Shown here one piece after another: positions 11,099-22,187 of a stretch of DNA of 64,000 nt (positions are counted from its first letter, which is position 1; the number at the start of each line of letters is the position of its first letter). The notes under the pieces were generated by a model, which saw nothing but the letters and a program-made list of their open reading frames with translations, had not been told where the DNA came from and did not search any database. Origin of the DNA: Akanthomyces muscarius (Eukaryota; Ascomycota; Sordariomycetes; Hypocreales; Cordycipitaceae); the NCBI RefSeq assembly GCF_028009165.1, contig NC_079244.1, forward strand, positions 4,030,001 through 4,094,000. Reading direction: 5' to 3'. A program made the translations under genes and the position numbers.

Positions 11099-13198
11099 AT
11101 GGACCACCAGTCGCAGGACGATGGCCAGCCGTCGGCTGCTGCCGGCCAGACGCAGCGGTCTGTTATAAATCAAGCGCACTCGCCGTCGCCAAACCAGTTT
11201 GCGCCGACCTCTGACTCCAACATCGACCTGTCTCTCGACCAGCAAGCACAGCAGCAGTTTGCCGCCGACTCGAGCTTCGACTCGTCCTTTGCTGATAGCT
11301 TCATGACATCCCAGTCCTCCCAGCAGCAGTCGCAATCGTTCCAAGCTGACGCTGTCAACCCAGCCGCCTTTGACCCCTCCGCCAGCTTCACCCAGCAAAC
11401 AGCCTCGGGCGCAAACAACTTGGCCTTCACCTCCCAGCCCCAGCAGAGCTTTCTCGCGCCCAATCTTGCCGACGGCGACTTCTCCCTCTTCCCGGCCTCG
11501 GCAAACCAAGGCGACCACTTCAACACGCCGCTCTTCGAATCGTCCAGCCTCAGCCCGGTCGAACTCAATAATATGACTTCTCCTCAGTCTCAGCACTCGC
11601 CCAGCTCGGCGCAACATTCGCCATCCTTTGCCCAGCATCACCAGTTCTCCTCGCCCAATGTTCACTCTAGAAACGTTTCTCTTGGCCCCGAGGCAGCCCT
11701 CCTGCCTGGCCAGATCAACGAGTGGAGCGGTGCTCAGTTCACCGGCCACCGTCGTGCGCCGTCCGAGTACTCTGATGTGTCTTCTGTCACGCATTCGCCC
11801 AATGTGAATGTACATGACAGCTTCGACGACGGCTCTGGCCACTCGCCTTTGCAAAGAGCTTCTGACGGCAGCATGTACCAAGAGGTGCTTGGAATGGGCT
11901 CCTTCAACCTTGGCGACGGCCGTAGTCCCTCTCACAGCCCTGCCATCAGTCCTCGCATTGGCGCTCAGCCTCTACCGGACATGCACTACCAGACATCACC
12001 AAATCCTAGCTATAATATTCCCCCATACCCTACCATTCAAGATCCTTCTGGCACCTTTGTCGGAAACAGCCAGGAGATGGCGCAAATGGCTCCTGCCATT
12101 AATATTGACTTTGCACCTGCCAACAATGCTAAGCTTGGTGGCTTTGATCCTGCCAAAGCTCAATTGGACCAAGATTCGCTGCTACCGCCAGACCGAGGTA
12201 TGGCTGCTTTACAAACTCTCCCATTGTGCACAGCTAATAAATATGCAGGCCGTCCCAAGTCGCGCCCTCGGTCCGTAACCGACCCCTTCCAGCCCGGAGT
12301 TATTGTAAAGCCTAGGCCGAGCAGCGTCAACGCCACGCTCGGCTCCAACCTAGCTCCCCGCCAGGAAGTCTCGCGATCCCTCTCGCCCGCCGACCGACAG
12401 TCCTCTGCCGCCCGCAGACGACAATCCACGTCCGCCGTGCCCAACAACGTGATTGCTCTGCGCTTGGCCGATCCCGACTATCAAGGCGGCTCGGAAAGTG
12501 GAGGACCGAAGCGAGTGCAGAAGCACCCTGCCACATTCCAATGTACCCTGTGCCCAAAACGATTCACACGAGCCTACAACCTACGCTCTCATCTGCGAAC
12601 ACATACAGACGAGCGTCCCTTTGTCTGTACAGTTTGCGGCAAAGCGTTTGCAAGGCAACACGACCGCAAGAGACACGAGAGTCTGCATTCCGGTGAAAAG
12701 AAGTTTGTCTGCAAGGGCGAGCTCAAGGCAGGCGGTCAATGGGGCTGTGGACGCCGGTTTGCACGTGCGGATGCCTTGGGTCGTCATTTCAGATCTGAGG
12801 CGGGGCGTATCTGCATCAAGCCGCTGTTAGATGAAGAAATGATTGAGCGCCAACGGCAATGGCAAGAACAGCGCATGCAACAGGACATGGCCAGCATGGC
12901 TGGTCCTGGTATGGCAATAGATGCCAGCACCGGATACCCTGTCGATGGCAACGGAAACTACACTTTCCCGGCGGCTCTGCTAGCACAGTACCCCGCGCTC
13001 GCAGGGATGAACTGGTCGGCGCCTGAGATGAGCGGCATGGAAGACGACCTTAGTGGGCGCTCGTCTTTTGATGCCAGCGATTACGACGACGGCGACGACG
13101 GTGGCTACATGAGCGGCCCGGGCACAGGCTACAGCGAAGGCGGCATGTCGCAAAATTTCGGCGAGGTGGGATACAGCAGCGACATGGGCGGGCGTTGA
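11099..13198 (+). CDS. crz1: Crz1/CrzA-type C2H2 zinc-finger transcription factor, two exons
   Basis: Calcium/calcineurin-responsive transcription factor that enters the nucleus after dephosphorylation and drives ion-stress and cell-wall genes (known of the family). Exons 11099-12197 and 12249-13198 encode 682 aa; the 51-nt intron joins in phase 1 and has a CTAAT branch site. The N-terminal half is Gln/Ser-rich with many SP sites (HSPS, HSPA, SRSLSP), typical phosphorylation targets. PAINID at residues 332-337 fits the calcineurin-docking PxIxIT pattern. Two classical C2H2 fingers begin near residue 463 ([19 protein letters not shown] and [19 protein letters not shown]). A third atypical finger with a longer Cys-Cys loop follows, the arrangement seen in Crz1 proteins. 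The C-terminus is acidic and Gly-rich. ATG 11099 (MDHQSQDDG) is chosen because it matches the family start style and has no competing upstream ATG in frame. Confidence 0.92.
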   Translation: MDHQSQDDGQPSAAAGQTQRSVINQAHSPSPNQFAPTSDSNIDLSLDQQAQQQFAADSSFDSSFADSFMTSQSSQQQSQSFQADAVNPAAFDPSASFTQQTASGANNLAFTSQPQQSFLAPNLADGDFSLFPASANQGDHFNTPLFESSSLSPVELNNMTSPQSQHSPSSAQHSPSFAQHHQFSSPNVHSRNVSLGPEAALLPGQINEWSGAQFTGHRRAPSEYSDVSSVTHSPNVNVHDSFDDGSGHSPLQRASDGSMYQEVLGMGSFNLGDGRSPSHSPAISPRIGAQPLPDMHYQTSPNPSYNIPPYPTIQDPSGTFVGNSQEMAQMAPAINIDFAPANNAKLGGFDPAKAQLDQDSLLPPDRGMAALQTLPLCTANKYAGRPKSRPRSVTDPFQPGVIVKPRPSSVNATLGSNLAPRQEVSRSLSPADRQSSAARRRQSTSAVPNNVIALRLADPDYQGGSESGGPKRVQKHPATFQCTLCPKRFTRAYNLRSHLRTHTDERPFVCTVCGKAFARQHDRKRHESLHSGEKKFVCKGELKAGGQWGCGRRFARADALGRHFRSEAGRICIKPLLDEEMIERQRQWQEQRMQQDMASMAGPGMAIDASTGYPVDGNGNYTFPAALLAQYPALAGMNWSAPEMSGMEDDLSGRSSFDASDYDDGDDGGYMSGPGTGYSEGGMSQNFGEVGYSSDMGGR

Positions 13199-15218
13199 AA
13201 GATGAGATTCTGAGCGGAGTAATCCGTGTTTGGATGTGATGAGGCGTTTAATTATGAGGATTGATATGATTCTCATTGATTTTTTTCCCCACGTGTGTCA
13301 TAGCGCGTTGTGGTGCTGTAATCTGTGGTATAGGATGATTTTGCTCCGCTAAGTCGTTTCTACAAACCAGGATATCACGAGGACTCTACGGAGGATTCTT
13401 ATTGTTGTTTATTTATGAGCTTTGATGGAGTTTTATTTGCTTCTGACTGATGGCCTATTCCAGACAAGACGAAGGGAACTTTACTATAGATGGATTCCAG
13501 TATAGATACCACCCAGTTTAACGAATTCGAATTATACACTCTATTTTCAGAAACCGCACGCACTTTGTTTCTTTCTCATGTCCTGGGAACTCGGCAGATG
13601 GTCGTTTTGGCAGAACCAACGAACTGCCGAGTGTCTCAAGACAATAGTCTCGTCTCCAGCTTCACCTCGGAGCGGCGTTACTCGAACAAGGCACAAAACG
13701 CAAAGAAAACCAATACGAGGAGCTCACATCCAGGAATGGAAGGTCATGGCGTTTCAATATTGCCTCATCCGGAGTTTTAATCTCCCCCAATAAAAACTGG
13801 AGAGGGTAACTAGGGCGTATAGGGCGGGTGTATACCTAGTCAATCAAACGAGTCTGCCTTGGCGGCTGAGATTCAGATCGAGAATTTTTGGGTTGGCTGC
13901 GGTTCAGGAACCGGTAGCAGGGGTTTCGTCTGCGTCTGCAGCCTTGTAGACCTCTGATTTTCTGGGTGGCATAGCCACGATGGTTACGCGTCCCCCCTGA
14001 GCAGGGTCTTTGCGTTTGGTTGCTTTGCGGGATGGCGCTCAGCTAGTCCAGGATCAGAAAAAATGCCTTGTGGCAGATTTTCTATATGTAGAAGAAAATT
14101 ATAGAGACTATTCTTTTGATATTCTATATTGGGAGAGTTGGCGAAATGAAATGTGTGCATAATTGGACATGATGTCCCCAGATGGCAACAGCATCTAAGG
14201 CTTTGGCCGAGTGTCAAACGAGATGACTGCGTTTCCGCGGCGGTAAGAGGCCTCCAGCATAAAGAATCGTACAAGACAAAAATACCATCCAACAATTTCA
14301 TGGAAATCGAATACTCAATTTGCAAAACCCTACACGAGGTTGCTCTACGTCACTCCGGAAGGGACGTGGTTGAGAACGGAGAGGTGGGGCCGCAGTCCGT
14401 CCGGCCTCCGGGCCACGCAGCGTGGGCGCGCGATTTGCCAATTGACCGTTTGTTACATGCCATCTATGCAAGTATAAACAGACACAACGGCCCAAGTTGG
14501 GTCATATCTCGGACAATTGGAACAGGGGCGCAAAGGCGGCAGCGCACACCTGCAGGTCACTGACTGCGTCACAGCTACCAAAGCCCGACATTGCTGCCCC
14601 TCCATTTCGCCGCCCCTCGCCACTTTCTCAGCGGCCCAAAATGCACCACAATACCCAATCTCACTACATCGTGTCCTATTTGGAGACAAAAGGCAAACAA
14701 AAAAAAATTGAGAACAGTCAGGCCTGACCGCTGTCAGGTCAGAGTGGGTCAATGCTTACATGTCCTGACACCTGGGTCCCCCGCTTCCGCAGAAGAAGAG
14801 AGAAGCCTCTCGTGCCCGTTGCTTAATTACGTCTGGTGAGAAGTGCTATTCGTCAAGAGATTTGATCCCGCATGGGCTGACGCTATAGTGAGAGACCTCA
14901 ACTGCGCCCTTCGGGGGCGGCGAAGGTGGGCGGGGGGGCTTACCTGCTGCGCTGGGACAGCAATAGAGGCGGTGAGACGACAATCGGCTGGCGATGGATC
15001 GAGCATGTTCGATTTATTTCTTCATCGTATTCCAATCTCCAACTCAGTTATTTAGCAATTTATGCAACGTCTTGGGCGGCAGATGCTAGTGCTACAATCG
15101 TACTGTTTGTTCTGCGTAGACCAAGTGATAGCCAATACTTACGGCAGCCTATCAGAAGCAAGCTGCTAACAATATGTAATCTTACAACGTCGCTTTAGGA
15201 TTGATTCGATATGAGTCT
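13199..15218. other. Gene-free 2 kb between crz1 and an orphan gene
   Basis: This is a convergent intergenic region. The left part is the crz1 3' flank; the right part borders the stop codon of the orphan minus-strand gene. I find no open frame with a recognisable product. Confidence 0.6.
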
Positions 15219-17415
15219 TCAAGAATAAGCCACGTTCTTCGTGCCCCGGCTCAGATTCCGATCCAAAAATCGGCGCGGCTGGCTTTCACTCCAATCGTCA
15301 TCTCGGTTCTCCAAAAAGTCCACCAGAGAATTCAATTTTTTGGCGATTTTGTCTCCTTTCCATGTCCCCCATTGTTCCTTCGAGCATCCGCTACGAGTCT
15401 CCGTATATCGCACTTGGATCCCAAGACGTCGACATGGATCTGCTGGTGGTCCAGAGGAGCAGCATTGGGAGCCGTGCTGAGTTCCTGTTGGCTCCAAAAA
15501 GCATTTTACCCATACTGACTGCATATCTGCTTCCTCTGGAATCCATAATTGGATATTCCTGAAGGATATTCTTCCATAAGGCTTCCCTTTGATATGTGAT
15601 TTGCCACAATGAAAATAGCCACCCTGTTGTAGCTTTTGTCGTAGCTCCCCATTTTTCCAGTGGCTACCGGGAGCTGGATTGTGAGCGACGTTCTCAATTC
15701 CACGAATCCACCGTTTTGGTGCGTTTGCGGCACCTGCATAGATCTCATTCTTGATGTTCATCTCGTGCATGATTTGGCTAAACCAGGCCGGTCCGTTCGG
15801 TGAAGCCAAGAGCCTATCAATAGGCTTCTGGTAGACAATCATTTCGTCGACAGATATCGATATCACGTTTGCTGATAATTGAATTTGTGGCGTTTTTCCG
15901 AGGTTCAGTATCTTCTTCGCAGTCTTGCAACCAAGACGAAAGGTAAGACCGCATGTGCCGTGATTTTGCAATTTAATAGTCCCTGAGCCCAGTACTGTAA
16001 CTGGTGAGTTGTGAAGGGTATGCAATGGCTGCGTATTGCTGTTTCGAGTCTTGAAATTTGCCATTCTACTGGGGGCTAGATCATCATCGTCCATGCTTCT
16101 CTCATCCGCAAATGATTTCCTCTCAATATGCGACAAGGTTTCGTCGAGGGGGGGGACTATTTCCAGCTCATCTACTAGCGGGGCATTTTCTTTTGAGGAA
16201 TGATGCCTTTCCAGTGCCCCAAGCCTCAGTCGTCGACGTATTTCGCTGGCGATTGCGCCAGCTAGCGACTCACCTGTCCCTAACACTAGACCAGGATTAG
16301 CATTGCCTAGGAATCGGCGAGCCCAGGACAGAAAAGATGGCGAGTAGTCATCCTGTGTCAAGATCCTCCCTTCTTCTTTTTCTCTCTGGACATATGCCCA
16401 CATTTCCGGTAGCGGGGCTGCTTTCTTTGCTCGAGGCGCCGCGAAGACGTAGTGACGCGCAAATGCGTCTGTGTCGTATGGCCGCCCCACCAGCCAAAGG
16501 CTGAAGTTCATTTCGGCATCAATCTGGAGGGCCGTGCTTTTTCGGACGTCTTGAGTCGCAAAAAACCTGAAGAAGGGTGGTGGACGTGACAAAAAAGTCG
16601 CCGCACCCGGCGCAGCCTATACTCGATATCAAACCGCAGTGTGGCAGAGTGAGGCGCAATAGCATTTTCCAGCATAAAATCTACCGAGACAAGGTTTGGG
16701 CCAAATATTTTCCGGATACTTTCTCGAACACAGCTGGAGCCAGTGAGGACGAAAGGCAGTGGTAGCAAATTGAGAATATCAACCGAAAATTGGTCATGAA
16801 GAGTGCGAACTTGCCGTCCCCATTGCGCCGCAGGGCAGCCTGGGTGCCGAGAGACATTGAAAGAATCATCTGCCCGCCAATGCCAGTCATACCCAAATGC
16901 AATTCCGGGTTTACCCCCTTTTCATCGATAAGTCCTATGGTCGCGCTGCGGGTGTCCCAGAAGGCACCAATGACATCATCCTCACTTTGGACGTGAAGAA
17001 TGATACCCAATTCAGCATCTTCTGGTCCACTAGAATCAGCAAGCCGTCTCTCGTCTTGACCTGAAGCTGCCGTTTCAGCCAAGTAGAATTCTTTCATCTT
17101 GGCATTCTTCAGTGATTGTAAGTCTGCAGTATCCAGAGCCGGTATGTCTTGCTGCGTCAAGAACCCAATAAGATCGTGCAACTGCCGTGGTAGTAGCAAA
17201 CGCGAGGCTTCTTGCAAAAACTTCTCGGCGATACAGACTGCGCATGACTCCCTCTTTAGTCTTATTGAATCTGCTTTGCAGATACACTTTGTTTGCGGCT
17301 CACGCCCTGTCAATATAATGTTCCGGTTGTGGCAGGCCTTCAAGGCTTCGAAGCATGCTTTGCCAAGGTCGCCATTTGGGTCGTCGGTGTTCATAATGCT
17401 TGATTTCCGTGGCAT
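15219..17415 (-). CDS. Uncharacterised protein of about 696 aa, three exons
   Basis: I do not recognise the family. On the minus strand the exons are 17415-16784, 16733-16623 and 16566-15219. The two introns (50 and 56 nt) restore one frame across three open frames, with donors GTTGAT and GTATAG and acceptors CTCCAG and CTTCAG. Neither signal peptide nor membrane span is evident. The N-terminal 90 residues carry paired cysteines (C-I-C and C-A-V-C) that might bind a metal. A middle hydrophobic block around ELGIILHVQ and GMTGIGGQMILSMSLG looks like a folded alpha/beta domain. A further basic C-terminal region contains clustered Cys. No neighbour suggests a role; the adjacent genes are crz1 and a tRNA. 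The gene is probably real because the exon joins are phase-perfect, but function is unknown. Confidence 0.65.
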
Positions 17416-17944
17416 ACCAAGGTCTGGCTGTCATGTTAGTTGAGTGCAGGGTGACAGATGTTGGGCAGAACACTACCGGTGATAGGACTTCGGAACATGA
17501 ATTATTGCTTACAGCTGCGGCTATGCTATATAGGCGTATAATTCAACAACATCGCATGTACGCGTAGAGATGCTGCATTCTTCTGGTTTGTTGAAACCCA
17601 CTTTACTGTTTGCTTGTTTGGGGTCTGTTTTCGTGCCAGTTACTGCGTTTGAGTGGATACGTACAGTGTGTGTTGTTCTGAACAAGGACTCAACGTCAGC
17701 ACCATGCTCCGTCTTCTCAGTCCTCTCGGTCTTCTCGCCTGCACAGCAAGCAGACCCTTAGATCGAATTGTCGGGGAATTGACATAGTCTTTATAACAAC
17801 GTAGCTACGCGTGGCTGATTACATATACGTTCTCTTGCTGAAGGTTGAGGCGTCAGCAACCGAGACAATTTAAGAGGCTCCAAAATATAACGGTTTGTTA
17901 ATTAGCACCTATACGAAAATAGCAAACCGCCATTCAACAACTGG
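17416..17944. other. Intergenic between orphan gene start and tRNA-Asn copy 1
   Basis: This 0.5 kb is AT-rich and should hold the promoter of the minus-strand orphan gene and the upstream flank of the tRNA. I see no other feature. Confidence 0.55.
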
Positions 17945-18077
17945 TCCCCTGTAGCTCAGTTGGCTAGAGCGTCGTAAGTTTACCCACCCACAAGTGGCTC
18001 GCTTAAGGCATGATTACTAACAACCATACCAGAGACTGTTAATCTGAAGGTCGCAAGTTCAAACCTTGCCGGGGGAG
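17945..18077 (+). tRNA. tRNA-Asn(GUU), copy 1, interrupted in the anticodon stem
   Basis: After removing 17974-18032 the sequence folds as a 74-nt tRNA: acceptor TCCCCTG/CGGGGGA (one G-T pair), D arm GCTC/GAGC, anticodon stem TCAGA/TCTGA with loop CTGTTAA, variable loop AGGTC, T arm GCAAG/CTTGC and discriminator G. The anticodon GTT at 18038-18040 reads Asn codons. Box A (TAGCTCAGTTGG) and box B (AGTTCAAACCT) are intact, and T5 follows at 18093-18097. The interruption lies between positions 28 and 29, not at 37/38 where nuclear tRNA introns normally sit. The body is uridine-initiated, unlike the G1 common in eukaryotic tRNA-Asn, and looks somewhat bacterial or organellar. The gene could be functional or a decayed or transferred copy, but the perfect stems argue against decay. 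Confidence 0.85.
17974..18032 (+). other. 59-nt intron-like insert in tRNA-Asn copy 1
   Basis: The insert starts GTAAGT, has a branch-site-like ACTAAC at 18015-18020 and ends ACCAG. All three are consensus fungal spliceosomal signals. The boundaries are fixed by the anticodon stem: only a join of TC to AGA gives the five-pair stem, and sliding by one base breaks it. This makes the GT...AG ends a result of the fold, not an assumption. Confidence 0.75.
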
Positions 18078-18092
18078 GACCATCCCCTTCTG

Positions 18093-18097
18093 TTTTT
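18093..18097 (+). terminator. RNA polymerase III T5 terminator, tRNA-Asn copy 1
   Basis: Five consecutive T residues lie 16 nt after the discriminator base, the usual RNA polymerase III stop signal. Confidence 0.7.
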
Positions 18098-18721
18098 GCC
18101 ATTATCTGCGAATTCTTTTTTTTTTGCCGATCATCGAGTTTCTGAGCTTGCTGCTGTGGCTAGGAAAGTGTACTAACGGTTTTGGCAGCGTCTGTTCGCT
18201 TGGCTGTTATCCACGGGTCTCTACGGGTAAATGCACGTTACCCTACATTGGTGGGCTATTATGACGGGATCACGCGTGATGGGGGGAATACGCGTTTATT
18301 ATTGTTGGTTATCGTGGTCGTCTGCACACTGTCGGTACTGTGTGCATGATGTATTTTGCTGTGCTTTTGCCTCGTCTGGCCGTTATTATTCTTGGTGGTG
18401 CCTTGCTTCTGGTACTTATAATCTGGAGCAACATGTACGCGAGAGAAGGGCTTCACGGCAGTACTGCAGTATGGTGTGTGCAATTAAAACGGACTGGATG
18501 AAAACCAACACTAAACCACAAAAGAAGCTCCGCACATTAGTCAATAACTAACTGGTCGAAAAAAAAAAAAGGTACAATCAAGTTAAGCACAGTGCGATAG
18601 CAAGTAATATCACATCTCAACACAGTCTAAGCTACAGCTAGATAAAAATGCATACACAAACTGGCATTGCGTTATAATCTATTGGTAAGCTAATCAAATA
18701 GGGCAAGATGGTAAAAAGGAC

Positions 18722-18726
18722 AAAAA
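18722..18726 (-). terminator. RNA polymerase III T5 terminator, tRNA-Asn copy 2
   Basis: On the minus strand five T residues lie 12 nt after the discriminator base of copy 2, close to the spacing seen in copy 1. Confidence 0.7.
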
Positions 18727-18738
18727 TAAGGGATGGTC

Positions 18739-18870
18739 CTCCCCCGGCAAGGTTTGAACTTGCGACCTTCAGATTAACAGTCTCTGGTATGGTTGTTAGC
18801 GTGCTGCTTGACACCTTTTTAAGAGGCAGGTAGCTACTTACGACGCTCTAGCCAACTGAGCTACAGGGGA
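18739..18870 (-). tRNA. tRNA-Asn(GUU), copy 2, interrupted in the anticodon stem
   Basis: This gene is the inverted partner of copy 1. With 18784-18841 removed, its mature sequence equals copy 1 base for base over all 74 positions, with anticodon GTT, intact box A and box B and a T5 terminator on its own strand. Identity runs only a few bases past the tRNA: TGG upstream and about ten bases (GACCATCCC) downstream. The insert lies at the same point, between positions 28 and 29. Full identity of the exons with a diverged insert interior suggests selection or gene conversion acting on the tRNA body. Confidence 0.85.
18784..18841 (-). other. 58-nt intron-like insert in tRNA-Asn copy 2
   Basis: Read on the minus strand, the insert begins GTAAGT and ends with the 16-base block CTAACAACCATACCAG, identical to copy 1. 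The roughly 36 bases between these ends share no clear similarity with copy 1. Conservation is thus confined to the donor, branch and acceptor positions. Confidence 0.75.
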
Positions 18871-21800
18871 CCAATTGGTCGGTTGAGAGCCGGTGAGCCT
18901 ATTACTTCCTAATAATGTAGCAGACTTTCTGCAGTTTGGGTTTGTAGGCAGGCCAGCGCCACACAGATGGTGCAACGCGTGAGCGCCAGGACCTGGAGGG
19001 GTAAATCGCAGCTAGGATTTTATGCCGAAACTCAAATTGCTCGTTGCAGCGTCCCTCTCAGATTGAAGCGTATAACGATGCAGACATAGCTTTTCCTACG
19101 CACACTTGGACTACTAGACGCACCAACGCAACTGACAAGACTATGAGCAAATTGCCTCTTTCGCTCTGCTACAGAGCTACCCTCAAAGGTATAGCTTGAA
19201 TCATGGTAACCTCCTTCATCTCCGCTATCGCTGATATAATACCCTGCCTACCTGCTTGCATACAAGCAGCGCTGGCATACCCGCCATGCAGCAGCCTGCG
19301 TGTCGAGCTGGCAGACTGGGCAGCGATGCATAGCACTCCATTCGAGTGCATGCGCCAATTCTTCCATGGGCTTCCTGGCACAAGCTCGAGAGCCATATCC
19401 GCTGGTCGCAAGCCATGACCCTCGCGGGGTTTACCCCACCAGGAGTGGCGGCCAGCCATGTTCGAGGGACCTTTCCGCAGGGTGAATTAACGCATATGCC
19501 TTGTGGCTGAGCCACGGCGACTTGCCAGAGTAATGGTCATTGCGACAACAAAGCAATCCCTTTTTATTCTCCATGCTCCAATGTTGAGTTGCCGTCTCCA
19601 TTTCCTGCAACCTCATCCGTACATTCTTGTAATACAAAAAAGGTCAATTGCGTACGCTAAGGAAAGACCCCGTGCTTTGCGCTGAAGGATCAGGGCAAGT
19701 CACAGCGGTCCTGCAGGGGGTGCTCGAGCCTGGCTGATACACAAAGGAGCGCGAAAAGAAAAATCATATGTTCAAAGTTTTGAAATGAAACTTTTCTTGC
19801 CAAGTTTCGAGTGCCATGTCTCAGGTGTTGAAGTTGCCGGGTATTTGAGCCTTGAGAGGAACAAACTACTCCAGAGAGCTTCCTAATCGGGCCTGCAGGA
19901 GGGAGGACGGAAAAAGGGTCGTGGGCCACATTCCTGGTCGGATCGCTGGAATAGTATCGTCTGCACCGACAAACGCAGTTTAACTGCTACTACAGATTAA
20001 TATATATATTGATCACTGCTGATAGCGACAGGCTTGGCCTAAAGCTAGTTGTTTAGCTAGCCATGCGCCATGGCCGCTGACGCGGGTTCTTACAGGATCT
20101 GCTGCCACACGATAGACAGCCACTTGTCCAAGAGGAGTACGATGCGGCAAAAGCACGGAAAGAAAACCAAGCCTACATTGATCCGGGCTGTATCTCTGTC
20201 CCTGGCAGTTTGCAGCACATTGCCAGCCAACCATGTACACCGGTCTATCCCGAAGAGCAGCGGCTGCAGTCGCCACAATGCTCAGCTACGGCATATTGGC
20301 TCGCCCCTAGATAATCCCAGCATTTCGCCTGCATTCGCCTTTTGACGGCATCCACTCACCTGATGCCCCCTTCTCATGAACTGGGTCTGGTGACGGCATG
20401 GCCACTGGTCAATCAGTCAGAGTCTGTGTGGTTGCCCAACTGGCCCCACCCCCAGCCATCCATCTCACATTTCCTCCCTGACGCCCAAAGACGACTGGTG
20501 GATGGGAGAGGCGCGCCGTCGTTTCTTTTATTAATTTTGCATTTTAATATTTATCCAGCATTATGCAGTGGTTGACCGGATCGGACAAAGAGGCGGTCAG
20601 TCACAACTGTGCTCCTCCTTGCTAGTACATGTTTATGTAAATAAACCGTACGTCCTCTTGGTTGTCTACCTACCTGAGTATCTGCGCTGCCCGCACTGCC
20701 GCACCCTAAAAGCACCGCACTTTACGCGACAAGGTACCTTGCGCAGATGACGCGCAAGGTTGCTGCTGCTGCAAGTCAGCTGTTCTAAGAGCCTACGGGT
20801 AGATCCATACTAGAAGGCGAGGCAACGGCTCACCAAAGCAAAGACGGTATTGCGTCGGATGCGCGTGCGCGTGATTGTACAAAACAGTAAGCCTCGGAGC
20901 TTCTGGCCGCTTCCCAGCGTCACTCGCGTGCCACGCAGCCTCGAAGACTGGTGCGACGCTGTTCGTCCGAAAAGCAACGCCCGTGGCCATTATTGGCTGT
21001 GGATGGAATCCGACAGGGTGGTACTTTTCCGAGTTTTTCCCCTTTCATTGTCTCTTGTCGCTGCACGGGATCGCCTTTTGCACTCCCTTTCCCCTGTGGC
21101 AACTGGATTCCTCTTTGACTCTAGGGAGGACACGACGAATATCTAGGGAGGACATGACGAATATCGCTTGACCCCAAAGAACTGAACCTGGGTAGATATA
21201 ACCCTGGATGTTGCTTGGATTCTGTATCGTGTGCTTGGGGTCATCTTAACAAGACAAGGCCGTCCTGGTACGGGCATCCTCTGGGCCGACATTGAGACCC
21301 ACGCAACACAGGCTCACCAGAATCAACCGCCGAAACTCACGAGAAAGCGACAGCAAATAAAAGACAAAAAAGGCTGTCGTGACCAAGGCAAATCAAATCA
21401 AATCCACAGCGTTTCCGGGACCGACTCCTCTTCTCAGCCAGGACTAAGTCGCTAGTGTCCCGCAACCGCTCCAGCGCTATCCCCCGGTGGCTGGGAGTCC
21501 CTGCGACAAGACCACGACGGTCTAACCCATCCTAAATACATCACCCGCCCAAAAAGCTATTTGGCTATCTTATCCGAGTGGAATTCATCAGGACGAAAAA
21601 AAAAAAGTCCCAGAAAAGTGTCCCACATCTACCCGGCCGCCCTCCACTCTCCATTTTCCCTCCACCGCCAGACTGAGAGCCACAGGGAGCTCTCGCCTCT
21701 ACCAAGAAAAAGCCGCCTCTCGACTTCATCCCGCGGCATTCTTTTCTCAAATCGTACCACATACCAGACCTGTGGCTTCTGGATCGCGTGGACCAGCGCT

Positions 21801-22187
21801 GCAGATTTTTGTCCTGCCCCTGCGCTTTTGCTCCTGTTACACCATCATACCCGTCCATTCTCCCGCAGCGGCTTTGTTTTATTCGATTTGCAGCACTTGA
21901 CGACCGTAACGGCCTCTATTACCTCTCCATCGACCATTAATTCAGACCGCGAGCGACGCCGACGACAGCAGAAGACGAAGCGACAACATTGCCTTGCAAA
22001 TCAGATTTGTTCATCTGTTCGCGTATCTGCTCGGCGCCAACGCCTAGCGCTCGTCTCGTCCCGCCGACACCCCTCCTCCAACTCGCAACACACCCGTCGA
22101 CTACGACTTCCTGCGACTCCCATCTCGCCCCGGTAGCTTCCATGAGTTTGACGCTGGCCTGCCATAATACGAGCTACGACTTGAAAA
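18871..22187. other. Gene-free 3.3 kb upstream of the lysine-repeat protein
   Basis: I find no supported protein gene. Visible items are a 22-bp tandem duplication (21121-21164), CTACCTACCT near 20665, AAGGTACCTT near 20741 and a pyrimidine-rich stretch after 21600 that probably belongs to the promoter and long leader of the next gene. A short ATG frame at 22142-22285 overlaps the start of that gene. Confidence 0.55.
21121..21164. repeat. 22-bp direct tandem duplication, two units
   Basis: Units 21121-21142 and 21143-21164 differ at one position (C against T). It is a small recent duplication in non-coding sequence. Confidence 0.85.

Larger units (their letters stand above)
18078..18738. other. 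AT-rich spacer between the two inverted tRNA-Asn genes
   Basis: This 0.66 kb lies between the 3' ends of the two convergent tRNA genes. It holds both T5 terminators and several T and A runs (about 18117-18125 and 18560-18571). I see no gene in it. Confidence 0.6.

Noticed and set aside
11084..11935. 283-codon minus-strand frame over crz1
   Set aside because: Antisense of the Ser/Gln-rich crz1 N-terminus; no family features.
21561..22136. 191-codon Arg/Ser-rich frame before the repeat-protein gene
   Set aside because: Translation of a pyrimidine-rich leader or promoter; composition only, no conserved pattern.
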